DNA from: Methylotuvimicrobium buryatense 5G
GTDB lineage: Bacteria; Pseudomonadota; Gammaproteobacteria; Methylococcales; Methylomonadaceae
Assembly (NCBI RefSeq): GCF_000341735.1
Contig: NZ_KB455575.1
Location: 914,852-978,851, forward strand
Length of the DNA stretch: 64,000 nt
Reading direction: 5' to 3'
Positions 56,323-64,000 of this stretch are shown piece after piece. The notes under the pieces are model-generated. The model did no database searches and was not told where the DNA came from. It saw nothing but the letters and a program-made list of their open reading frames with translations. Each line of letters starts with the position of its first letter. Position 1 is the stretch's first letter. Made by a program: the position numbers and the translations under genes.

Positions 56323-57648
56323 ATGAATGTTGATATCGCTAACCTTGAAATAGCCCTTAACTGGTTAAAATCCTTTATTGAAGATTGCCTATATTCGCGC
56401 CTTAGAAAACCCTCGGAAATTGAAATAAAGTCGTTGAGTTTTTATAGCAGTGAATCATGGCTGACCGAATTCATAGAAAAATACAACCCTAGCCTGGAAG
56501 AGTTTGTCGTACTGTTACTCGCTATCGTTCCTCACCTCCAACCTCATTTCTTCAATAAATTGATTTCCGAGTTTCTTCCCGAAGGCGGCGATTTCCCCGA
56601 ATTCGGCGGCGTCAAAGGCACTAATCACCGAGGCATTCTTCCCACCGGCGAAACCGCGCAATTCATTCTGGCCGGGGACGATCTGGAAAAACGTCTCGAA
56701 GTTCAAAAAATCTTCAGCGACGACCATTGGTTCGCGAAACAAAAAATTCTCCGGCTCGACCCGGTACCCGAAGGCGAGCCGATCATGAGCGGGCGCTTGG
56801 TGCTCGACCCTGAAATCGTCGAATGGTTGACGCTCGGCACGGTTAGCAAACCGCGCTTCGGTATCGACTTTCCGGCCGAATATATCGAAACCGAAATGGC
56901 TTGGGACGACTTGGTATTGCCGCCGTCGACCTTGACACAAATACGCGAAATCGAACATTGGATCGAATACAACGATACCTTACTGCAAGACTGGGGCATG
57001 AAGAAAAAGATCAAGCCCGGTTACCGGGCGTTGTTCTACGGACCGCCCGGCACCGGCAAAACCTTGACTGCGACACTGCTCGGCAAGCAGACCGGCAAGG
57101 ACGTGTTCCGCATCGATTTGTCGCGCGTCGTATCGAAATATATCGGCGAAACCGAAAAGAACCTGTCGCGTTTGTTCGACAAGGCCGAAAACAAAGATTG
57201 GATCTTATTTTTCGACGAAGCCGACGCATTGTTCGGCAAGCGCACCGACATACGAGATGCGCACGACAAATACGCCAATCAGGAAGTCGCTTATTTATTG
57301 CAGCGCATCGAGAACTATAACGGCTTAGTGATTCTGGCCTCAAACCAGCGAGCTAATATCGACGAGGCGTTCGTGCGGCGCTTTCAAGCTATCATTCACT
57401 TTCCACTGCCGGGTGCGGATGAGCGCTACGAAATTTGGCGCAAAACAATTCCCGAACAGCTCGAGGTTCATATCGACATCGATTGGCGGCAGGTAGCGAA
57501 TCGTTACGAATTGTCTGGTGCGAGCATTTTAAATGTTACCCACTATTGCGCGGTTGAAATCATAGCGGCGCAAAGCGCAAGGCTCGATCTAAAAAGACTG
57601 GAAACCGCGATTCAACGCGAATTCATCAAAGAAGGCAAGGTTGTTTAG
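56323..57648 (+). CDS. eCIS AAA+ ATPase (Pvc15-like)
   Basis: 441 residues. The C-terminal 260 residues are an AAA+ module: Walker A GPPGTGKT (residues 240-247), the conserved RIDLSRVVSKYIGETEKNL, Walker B ILFFDEADALFGKRT and a sensor-1 LASN with arginine residues in RANIDEAFVRRFQ. In PVC and Afp this ATPase is required for assembly or for loading effectors, and is not part of the mature particle. It is separated from the operon by 580 bp and may have its own promoter. The start has no clear ribosome-binding sequence. Confidence 0.93.
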   Translation: MNVDIANLEIALNWLKSFIEDCLYSRLRKPSEIEIKSLSFYSSESWLTEFIEKYNPSLEEFVVLLLAIVPHLQPHFFNKLISEFLPEGGDFPEFGGVKGTNHRGILPTGETAQFILAGDDLEKRLEVQKIFSDDHWFAKQKILRLDPVPEGEPIMSGRLVLDPEIVEWLTLGTVSKPRFGIDFPAEYIETEMAWDDLVLPPSTLTQIREIEHWIEYNDTLLQDWGMKKKIKPGYRALFYGPPGTGKTLTATLLGKQTGKDVFRIDLSRVVSKYIGETEKNLSRLFDKAENKDWILFFDEADALFGKRTDIRDAHDKYANQEVAYLLQRIENYNGLVILASNQRANIDEAFVRRFQAIIHFPLPGADERYEIWRKTIPEQLEVHIDIDWRQVANRYELSGASILNVTHYCAVEIIAAQSARLDLKRLETAIQREFIKEGKVV

Positions 57649-57748
57649 ATTTTGCTCGCTACTATAAACCTAAAGCAGCAGATGATATGTGCTGTAGGCC
57701 GTTCCTGCCGAGCAAAGAAAGCGCCGTAGGGTCAGCTAACTTAAGCGT

Positions 57749-57790
57749 CATTCCGCCAGGGATTGGCGGAATCCAGTGCCATGGATGGCA
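57749..57790. repeat. REP-like repeat (second copy)
   Basis: GTCATTCCGCCA and TGGCGGAAT form a short hairpin, followed by CCAGTGCCATGGATGGCA. The same unit, slightly changed, is at 22866-22910. Confidence 0.7.
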
Positions 57791-57852
57791 ATGCCTAACC
57801 TTACCTGGATATCGGTAATCCATGCCAATATGACTAATAAAGCGGCAAATGC

Positions 57853-57960
57853 AAGCGCGCCAAGATTTTTCGCGAAAGCTGAAATGGGGTCCGTCCGATT
57901 TCAGCAGCGAAAAATGACTTGGCGATTATTGCCTTCGGCGGCCCCGATTCGCCCTGCGTC
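57853..57960. repeat. Dispersed repeat copy, inverted relative to 11318-11433
   Basis: See 11318-11433: the sequence is the reverse complement apart from small differences. It leads, after about 80 bp of further repeat-like sequence, into the 121-bp inverted repeat at 58040. The rest of 57649-58526 shows no gene. Confidence 0.7.
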
Positions 57961-58039
57961 CGTGCCACTACGCCACATCATCGTAAACTCGATGCGGCTC
58001 CGTAGCACTCCCACAAATGGCTTTACGCCGTGTCGCGAT

Positions 58040-58160
58040 GCCTTGTATTTTGCCTCCGCCTGCGCTATTCGCGCAGACTCCGGCAAAACACCCGGCGCTA
58101 CGGCTATCGGGGACTAAAAATCTTCACTTCGCTAGCGCTCCGTTTCCAAGATTTTCAGCG
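58040..58160. repeat. 121-bp inverted repeat, left copy
   Basis: Pairs with 59257-59377 in opposite orientation with only about ten differences by eye. It contains the motif GCCTCCGCCTGCGCTATTCG and ends with AATCTTCACTTCGCTAGCG and CCAAGATTTTCAGCG. Confidence 0.85.
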
Positions 58161-58331
58161 CGCATAGGATAAGCGCTAAGTTAGCTCTTATGGGTGCATG
58201 GCGTTACCATGAAACCGCCGCTGTTTACCAACATTTTCTGCTCTTTTCATATCTCATCAAGCAATTGATATTAAAAGTATAAAAAATTATCTTCATGAGA
58301 GCCAAATCGAAGCTTGAAGGTTCTAAAACAC

Positions 58332-58358
58332 CTTCACCGGATTGGTGAAGCTCTTTTT
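58332..58358 (+). terminator. Rho-independent terminator-like hairpin
   Basis: CTTCACC (58332-58338) and GGTGAAG (58344-58350) pair around GGATT, followed by CTC and a run of five T. It is about 700 bp after the AAA+ gene with no gene directly before it, so its target transcript is unclear. Confidence 0.45.
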
Positions 58359-58526
58359 AGGATAAAGCATCCCATCCATGCTGATACAACCGGGCCGGGC
58401 TTGTTCTACACTAAGCTCCAGACGACGTCGGCGCTGACGCGCCTCCCCGGCTAAGCTTGGCGTTAGCAGTTACTCCCACGTTTGCCCCTCTTTGCCAAAT
58501 GAGTAAAAAAAGAATATTTTATACTC

Positions 58527-58790
58527 ATGAGCGACTTTGAATAAGATGACGATAAAAGCCAAGCCAATCTGGAAAAGCACGGAATCGACTTTCTGGATGC
58601 CCAGGCCCTCTGGCGAGACACTGACCTGCTGGAACTCCAAGCTAGATCGGATGATGAACCTCGTTTTCTGGTCATAGGTCTGATTGGTTCGAAACACTGG
58701 TCAGCCGTCGTCACCTATAGAAACGGAACAGTTCGGCTTATTTCTGTAAGGCGCTCCCGCAAACGAGAGGTAGAACTATATGAACGCTAA
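58527..58790 (+). pseudogene. brnT: BrnT-family toxin gene with in-frame stop at codon 6
   Basis: Read from the ATG at 58527, the frame is MSDFE, then TAA (58542-58544), then an otherwise uninterrupted BrnT-like sequence: NLEKHGIDFLDAQALW, PRFLVIGLIGSKHWSAVV, YRNGTVRLISVRRSRKREV and the stop at 58788-58790. In BrnT proteins the fifth and sixth residues are usually FEW, so the TAA replaces the conserved Trp codon. No good start codon follows that would keep the N-terminal strand. BrnT is a ribonuclease toxin neutralised by BrnA, whose gene overlaps its 3' end here. It is probably inactive unless the stop is a sequencing error or suppressed. Confidence 0.8.
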
Positions 58791-59049
58791 AGATTTTGAT
58801 AAGAAATTTGACCAAGGCAAAAAAGACATCATTGATGATCTTGACTTGTTTACGGCGCGTCGTGTCAACCAGGAACAGAAGCGCATAAATGTCGACTTTC
58901 CTTCGTGGGTAGTAGACTCGTTGGACCGTGAAGCGGCTCGTATCGGTGTTACCCGGCAATCGATCATCAAGGTCTGGCTGGTTGAGCGCTTGAAAGCTGA
59001 AGCTGCTAACAAAGCCCTCAATGGTGACGCCTCAAGCGGCGGACATTAG
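58780..59049 (+). CDS. brnA: BrnA-family antitoxin
   Basis: 89 residues, start ATG at 58780 overlapping the brnT 3' end by 11 bp. It has the BrnA pattern: MNAKDFDKKFDQGKKDI at the start, then a ribbon-helix-helix core NQEQKRINVDFPSWVVDSLDREAARIGVTRQSIIKVWLVERL. BrnA binds BrnT and represses the operon. The C-terminal 20 residues are a poorly conserved tail. Retention of an intact antitoxin with a broken toxin suggests a decaying pair, or that the antitoxin protects against a homologous BrnT elsewhere. Confidence 0.9.
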   Translation: MNAKDFDKKFDQGKKDIIDDLDLFTARRVNQEQKRINVDFPSWVVDSLDREAARIGVTRQSIIKVWLVERLKAEAANKALNGDASSGGH

Positions 59050-59256
59050 CAGAGCGTTAAAGCGCACTGATGTCGCACCTCTTCGCCAATTTCTGTCTTT
59101 CCGTCGCACCCAAAAGATCGTCATGCTATCGCTGGCGGAGCAATTCTTTCAATTGATGAGTTAGTTGCCGAAATTACGTTATAAACTTAACGAGGCGCTC
59201 AAGCGGTCGGCTTAGCTTTGCGTTATGGGAATGAGGGAAATCGTTTCAACAACATT

Positions 59257-59377
59257 CGCTGAAAATCTTGGAAATGGAGCGTTAGCGAAGTGAAGATTTT
59301 TAGCCACCGATAGCCGTATTGCCGGGTGTTTTGCCGGAGTCCGCGCGAATAGCGCAGGCGGAGGCAAAATACAAGGC
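59257..59377. repeat. 121-bp inverted repeat, right copy
   Basis: The reverse complement of 58040-58160. The remainder of the 59050-59638 gap (59050-59256 and 59378-59638) holds only short, unconvincing frames and the AT-rich leader of cas3. Confidence 0.85.
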
Positions 59378-59638
59378 TTTTAGTGCAATGCAGTTTCGTC
59401 GGCGTGAGGGAAATTAATCCTGCCCCTTTTCCTAGTTCCAATTTTTTCGGCTTACTTTGGTCATTTCGATTACTTTGCCAAGGGCAAGGCTTTATTGTCT
59501 AGCGTAAACGGTTGGCATGCTCTACATTTGCACAATGAGAATGCCGATTTAATTTGTCTTGGAACCTTCGGAGTTTTCACCAGAGTGAACGGTATATCTC
59601 GTCTGAAATAGATAAAAATTTTGTATCGAGATCGTATT

Positions 59639-62095
59639 TTGAAAATAAAAGACACGCTTTATGTTGCACATGTTCGTTCTAATGATAAGAAAATACAAAC
59701 TTTGGAAGAGCACCTTATCGATGTTGCTGAAATTGCAAAAAAACTGGCCGCTAAAATCAACCTGCCGGAAGCGGGCGAATTGATCGGTTTGCTGCATGAT
59801 TTCGGCAAATACAGCACTGAGTTTCAAAATTATCTGCAATCAGCCACGGGGCTGATCGATCCTGACATCGACAATGAAGCCGTCGACGCCAAAGCGCTGA
59901 AAGGTAAAATTGATCACTCCAGCGCCGGTGCGCAATGGATTTGGCAAGAGTTGAGCCGTTATGGCAATAACGGCGAAGGCCGCTTGTGCGGGCAGATTAT
60001 GGCGGTTTGCATTGCCTCGCATCACAGCGGCCTGATCGACTGCCTGAAACCGGACGGCAGCAACGGTTTCAATGTGCGCATGCAGAAAGACGACGTCCGA
60101 ACGCATTTGGCCGAATGCAAGGAGAACGCCGACAGTCAAATTCTCGAACGAGCAAAGAAACTAATGGACAAGCCGCTGCTAAAAGCGATGCTCGAACAAA
60201 TCAGGGTAATGATGATGTCCGGCTCGAAGCAGTCAACAACGATACGAGAATTTTATTTGGGCTTTTGGACGCGATTTTTGTTTAGCTGTCTGATCGATGC
60301 CGATCGCATCGACAGCGCCGATTTTGAAACACCCGGTAATGCGTGCTACCGAAACAAAAACGACTTGCAATTGACAGTGGCGATAGAGCGTCTGGAATTG
60401 TTTTTGGCAGGATTCTCGAATAAACCGACCGAATCCAATACTCCGATTGACGGAATCCGGCGCGAGATTTCCGAAGTGTGTAAAAACCGTGCCCACGAGC
60501 CGCAAGGCATCTATACGCTGACCGTGCCGACCGGCGGCGGCAAAACCTACGCAAGTTTGCGCTATGCCTTGCACCACGCTCAAAAGCATAAATTGGAGCG
60601 CATCATTTACGTCATTCCATATACCTCGATCATTGAACAAAATGCCGCCGCGATACGCAGCGCACTTGAACGGGAAAGCGATGCGTATCCGTGGGTGCTT
60701 GAACAACACAGCAATTTGGAACCGGAACGACAAACCTGGCACAGCAAATTGGCCGCTGAAAACTGGGACGCGCCGATAGTCTTGACGACGATGGTGCAGT
60801 TTTTGGAAACTCTGTTCGGCGGCGGCACACGCGGTGTTCGGCGCTTGCATCAACTGGCGAACAGCGTCGTGATTTTCGATGAAATTCAAACCCTACCGAT
60901 TCAGTGCACGCATTTATTCTGTAATGCGCTAAACTTTTTAGCCGATCATGCCGGGATGACCTCCGTACTGTGCACCGCTACGCAACCGGTGCTGGATCTT
61001 TTGCGAGCGCCCGACAAAGGACAGCTATGGTTGCCGCAAAACAGCGAGTTGATGCCCGATGTCGGCAGCCTGTTCGATCAACTCAAACGGGTCGTTATTA
61101 GTGACAAAACCAAACCCGAAGGTTGGAGCGAAGACGAAATCGCCGAATTGGCGCTGACCGAACTCGACACAAAAGGAAATTGCCTGGTCATCGTCAATAC
61201 CAAAGCCTGGGCGCAGGCCTTGTATTTGAAATGCGCCGAAACCGTCGATATCGAATGCCTGTTTCATCTGAGCACAGGCCAATGCGCCGCGCATCGAAAG
61301 GCCTTGTTCAAGCTTATGCGCCGGCGCTTGGCGGACGGGTTGCCGGTGTTATGCACCAGCACGCAGTTGATCGAGGCGGGCGTCGATATCGATTTTGCCA
61401 GCGTGGTTCGTTTCTTGGCCGGGCTCGATTCGATCGCGCAAGCGGCCGGGCGTTGCAACCGTAACGGACGCTTGCCGATCGCGACGGTGCATATCGTCAA
61501 TCCGGTTCGGGAAACCATTGCGCAATTGATCGACATCAAGGTCGGTCAGGAAAAAACGAGGCGCGTCTTGAGCGAAATCGAAGATGAAGACCTGTTGTCG
61601 CCCGAAGCGATGCGGCGTTATTTTCAATACTACTTTCATGACCGTGCCGACGCGATGAGTTACCCGCTGTCGGCCAAGCAGGTAGGACGGGACGATACAT
61701 TGCTCAATTTATTGAGTGAAAACAAATACAACATCGGCCACAATGCCCTATTGCATCTAAAACAATCGTTCATGACCGCCGGCAATGTGTTCAAGGCGAT
61801 CGACGCGCCGACACATTCGGTCATCGTACCTTATCGTGAAGGCAAACAATTGCTCGTCGAGTTGGGCGGTATCGCCAAACAATTTGAAGCGCGGCGGTTT
61901 CGCGAATGCTTGCAACGCGCTCAGCAATACAGCGTCAATGTCTTTCCGAACGTTTGGAAACGGCTGGTCGAACAGCAGGCGGTCTACGAAATTCAACCGG
62001 GCGAAGGAATTTACGGTCTGGACCAGCGTTATTACAGCGAAGCCTTCGGTCTGTCGACCGAGCCGGTCGGCAAGGCCGAGGCGATAATTTTATAA
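59639..62095 (+). CDS. cas3: Type I-C CRISPR helicase-nuclease Cas3
   Basis: 818 residues from a TTG at 59639; a TTG at 59621 is also possible, but only the former has a purine-rich sequence at a usual distance. The N-terminal HD nuclease shows LEEHLIDVAEIAKKLA, GLLHDFGK (near residue 54) and KIDHSSAGAQW. The helicase has Walker A PTGGGKT (near 297-303), the DEIQ box VIFDEIQTL, the SAT-like motif CTATQPV, GVDIDFASVVR and QAAGRCNRNG. Cas3 is recruited by Cascade to nick and degrade target DNA. It is the first of the cas genes and precedes cas5 by 9 bp. Confidence 0.95.
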   Translation: MKIKDTLYVAHVRSNDKKIQTLEEHLIDVAEIAKKLAAKINLPEAGELIGLLHDFGKYSTEFQNYLQSATGLIDPDIDNEAVDAKALKGKIDHSSAGAQWIWQELSRYGNNGEGRLCGQIMAVCIASHHSGLIDCLKPDGSNGFNVRMQKDDVRTHLAECKENADSQILERAKKLMDKPLLKAMLEQIRVMMMSGSKQSTTIREFYLGFWTRFLFSCLIDADRIDSADFETPGNACYRNKNDLQLTVAIERLELFLAGFSNKPTESNTPIDGIRREISEVCKNRAHEPQGIYTLTVPTGGGKTYASLRYALHHAQKHKLERIIYVIPYTSIIEQNAAAIRSALERESDAYPWVLEQHSNLEPERQTWHSKLAAENWDAPIVLTTMVQFLETLFGGGTRGVRRLHQLANSVVIFDEIQTLPIQCTHLFCNALNFLADHAGMTSVLCTATQPVLDLLRAPDKGQLWLPQNSELMPDVGSLFDQLKRVVISDKTKPEGWSEDEIAELALTELDTKGNCLVIVNTKAWAQALYLKCAETVDIECLFHLSTGQCAAHRKALFKLMRRRLADGLPVLCTSTQLIEAGVDIDFASVVRFLAGLDSIAQAAGRCNRNGRLPIATVHIVNPVRETIAQLIDIKVGQEKTRRVLSEIEDEDLLSPEAMRRYFQYYFHDRADAMSYPLSAKQVGRDDTLLNLLSENKYNIGHNALLHLKQSFMTAGNVFKAIDAPTHSVIVPYREGKQLLVELGGIAKQFEARRFRECLQRAQQYSVNVFPNVWKRLVEQQAVYEIQPGEGIYGLDQRYYSEAFGLSTEPVGKAEAIIL

Positions 62096-62104
62096 GGAGT
62101 ATGT

Positions 62105-62848
62105 GTGAAAAACAGCATCAGTTTTCGATTGTGGGGGCGTCATGCCTTGTTTACCGATCCGGTAACGCGCATCGGCGGCGAGAAATGTTCCTATCATCTG
62201 CCAACCTACGAAGCGATCAAAGGGGTGCTCAAGTCGATCTACTGGAAACCGACCTTGATCTGGCACGTCGATAAAGTCAGAGTGATCAAGTTGCTGAGAA
62301 CGCAGACCAAAGGAGTAAAACCTGTGAAATATCATGGAATCTATCCAAGTGACAAGGACTCTCTAAAAAAACAAGTATCTTTTCATGATTTGGCTATTTA
62401 TACCTTTTTGCAGGACGTGGAGTACCAGGTGCAGGCGCATTTCGAATGGAACGAACATCGGCCCGAATTGGCAAAGGACAGAATCGACGGCAAGCATTAC
62501 AGCATCGTACAGCGCATGCTGGAACGGGGCGGCCGGCAGGATATTTTTTTGGGCACGCGCGATTGCCAGGCTTACGTCGAACCGTGCGAATTCGGCACCG
62601 AAAAAGGCGCTTACGATGACATTGACGAACTGGCATTCGGCTTGATGTTCCACAGTTTCGCCTACCCCGATGAAACCGGCATCGACGAACTGCACAGCCG
62701 ATTTTGGCACGCGACGATGAAAAAAGGCATTTTAGAATTTCCAAGACCGGAAAACTGTCCGGTCAGCCGTTTCGTCAGACCGATGCGCCGCAAGCCTTTC
62801 GGAATAGGCAGTAATTTACTGGCCGTCGAGGATGAGGAGAATCGCTAA
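62105..62848 (+). CDS. cas5c: Type I-C Cas5 (Cas5c/Cas5d)
   Basis: 247 residues from a GTG at 62105 that follows AAGGAG. It has the Cas5d N-terminus (ISFRLWGRHALFTDPVTRIGG) and the family features YHLPTYEAIKGVLKSIYWKPT and TFLQDVEYQVQAHF. In type I-C systems, which lack Cas6, this protein both cuts pre-crRNA and holds the 5' handle. The stop codon overlaps the next start by one base (TAATG). Confidence 0.95.
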   Translation: MKNSISFRLWGRHALFTDPVTRIGGEKCSYHLPTYEAIKGVLKSIYWKPTLIWHVDKVRVIKLLRTQTKGVKPVKYHGIYPSDKDSLKKQVSFHDLAIYTFLQDVEYQVQAHFEWNEHRPELAKDRIDGKHYSIVQRMLERGGRQDIFLGTRDCQAYVEPCEFGTEKGAYDDIDELAFGLMFHSFAYPDETGIDELHSRFWHATMKKGILEFPRPENCPVSRFVRPMRRKPFGIGSNLLAVEDEENR

Positions 62849-64000
62849 TGAGTTGGATGGAAAAGCTTTATCAAACCTATGAGCAAGGGAGTCATTTGGA
62901 AACCTTCAAGGCATGGCCGATTTCCCATTTTGTAAAAACGGCCCATATTGAAGTCGTGATCGACGGAAACGGTAATCTCAAAAACGATCGTATTAAACTG
63001 TTGTCGGGAGAAGAAACATTGACCCTGATACCAGTGACAGAGAGTTCGGCAGGGCGGTCGGGTACCAAAATTGCGCCGCATCCTCTTTGCGACGAACTAG
63101 GTTATTGTGCTGCGGATTTACCGGAAAGAAAACACGAAAAAAACCAGATGTTTATGAATCAATTGAAAACCTGGTGTTTATCCGATTATACGCATCCGAA
63201 AGTACAAGCAATATACCGCTATCTTGAACAACAAAGCTTATGGCTTGATATCACTCGAGTTATTGAGTTTCCGTTATCTTTTACAAATAGGAGCGGTCAA
63301 AAAACCAAAGTTTCTGCAGATAAGGCATTCGTAAGATGGAGAGTTGAAGAGCCTGGAAATCCTTGTTCTGCGACGTGGGATGATCAAGAGTTGATTGAAA
63401 AATGGATTCAGTACGATCGGGCGAATCATCAGGACGAAGGCGTTTGCTATGTCAGCGGAGCGTGTGCTCGGCTAATACAAAACCATTCCCGGTTTCTCAG
63501 GAATTCAGCCGATGGCGCGAAACTGATTTCGTCGAATGACGACAGTGGCTTTACCTTTCGCGGCCGATTTCTCGAAGACGGCGAAGCCTGCGGCATCAGT
63601 TTCGACATTTCCCAAAAAGCGCATAACGCCTTGCGCTGGCTCATATCCCGCCAAGGTTATCGAAACGGCGATCAAGTCTATGTAGCCTGGGCGGTTTCGG
63701 GTAAGCCGATCCCGGAACCGTTGGCCGATACCTGGTCTTTTCTGAATACCGGCGATTTCGATTTGGAAGAAGTCGATCAGGCCGAGGCGCCTGAGCAAAC
63801 GGACGACACTGTCGATCATTCGATTGATTTAGGCCAATCCTATGCGCAACAGCTGAGCAAAAAAATGGCCGGCTATCGGGCCGAATTGACGGCCAACGAG
63901 CAAATCGTCGTGATGGGCATTGATTCGGCGACACCCGGGCGTATGGGAATCCTTTATTACCGTGAATTATTTCGGGACGATTTTTTCAATCGGCTTGAGT
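62848..64000 (+). CDS. cas8c: Type I-C large Cascade subunit Cas8c/Csd1 (cut by right edge)
   Basis: Open from the ATG at 62848 to the window end, about 384 codons; the gene is normally around 580-600 residues, so about one third is missing. It starts MSWMEKLYQTYEQG and includes features typical of Csd1: ISHFVKTAHIEVVIDGNGN, KIAPHPLCDELGY, VRWRVE, the LIQNHSRFLRNSADGAKLIS region and ALRWLISRQGY. Cas8c recognises the PAM and opens the target. The expected next genes, cas7, cas4, cas1, cas2 and the array, would lie beyond the window. Confidence 0.94.
   Translation, partial: MSWMEKLYQTYEQGSHLETFKAWPISHFVKTAHIEVVIDGNGNLKNDRIKLLSGEETLTLIPVTESSAGRSGTKIAPHPLCDELGYCAADLPERKHEKNQMFMNQLKTWCLSDYTHPKVQAIYRYLEQQSLWLDITRVIEFPLSFTNRSGQKTKVSADKAFVRWRVEEPGNPCSATWDDQELIEKWIQYDRANHQDEGVCYVSGACARLIQNHSRFLRNSADGAKLISSNDDSGFTFRGRFLEDGEACGISFDISQKAHNALRWLISRQGYRNGDQVYVAWAVSGKPIPEPLADTWSFLNTGDFDLEEVDQAEAPEQTDDTVDHSIDLGQSYAQQLSKKMAGYRAELTANEQIVVMGIDSATPGRMGILYYRELFRDDFFNRLE

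Noticed and set aside
31536-57648. Prophage or type VI secretion system
   Set aside because: No capsid, portal, terminase, integrase or TssJLM genes are present, while DUF4255, DUF5908, LysM hub, Pvc15-like ATPase and DUF4157 proteins point to an eCIS.
58463-58959. Minus-strand frames over the brnT-brnA region
   Set aside because: They are antisense shadows; the plus-strand reading gives clear BrnT and BrnA family sequences.

Overview
The window looks like a chromosomal stretch of a gammaproteobacterium. A methanotroph-like member of the Methylococcales is my best guess, with low to moderate confidence. The grounds are the yeaG-yeaH-ycgB type stress operon, the HupE/Hyp hydrogenase-maturation genes next to rubredoxin, a putative PPi-type PEP carboxykinase and many short MITE/REP-like repeats. 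No rRNA or tRNA gene and no CRISPR array was seen. Base composition is mid-GC, with visibly AT-richer stretches in the intergenic repeats and at the end of one putative effector gene.

Layout. 1-579: 3' part of an IS4-like transposase. 925-7409 (minus): a signalling block of a PAS/SpoIIE-type phosphatase and two Hanks-type Ser/Thr kinases. The spacer between phosphatase and second kinase carries two heptanucleotide repeat arrays in opposite orientation. 7470-9976 (minus): hupE-hypC-hypA-rubredoxin-rubredoxin reductase, with hypE divergent (10268-11293). 11294-13952: repeat-rich DNA with a UPF0149/SEC-C protein and a small membrane protein lying between two MITE copies. 13953-17402 (minus): a 1149-residue protein that may be a PPi-dependent PEP carboxykinase. 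18188-22718: cNMP-binding protein, DUF2905 protein, lytic transglycosylase, a sigma-54 activator with a degenerate receiver, and a pirin. 23424-28119: prkA-yeaH-spoVR operon. 28543-30906 (minus): two secreted proteins, one a metzincin-like putative protease.

The centrepiece is 31283-57648: a near-complete extracellular contractile injection system (eCIS, related to PVC/Afp/AlgoCIS). It has a cap/terminator protein, sheath, two tube proteins, DUF5908 protein, LysM hub adaptor, VgrG spike, PAAR tip, gp25 and two large baseplate proteins, a large fibre-like candidate, tape measure, a DUF4157 putative effector and the AAA+ ATPase. Just upstream lie a good sigma-54 -24/-12 promoter (31466-31481) and two palindromes of the form CTGTAACA-N6-TGTTACAG. 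This arrangement suggests activation by a bacterial enhancer-binding protein. The sigma-54 activator 10 kb upstream is one candidate, but nothing links them directly.

The right end holds more mosaic repeats and a BrnT/BrnA toxin-antitoxin pair. Its toxin frame contains an in-frame stop, and the pair is bracketed by 121-bp inverted repeats. After it comes the start of a type I-C CRISPR-Cas operon (cas3-cas5-cas8c), cut by the window edge. All family assignments come from reading the translated sequence; no database search was run.
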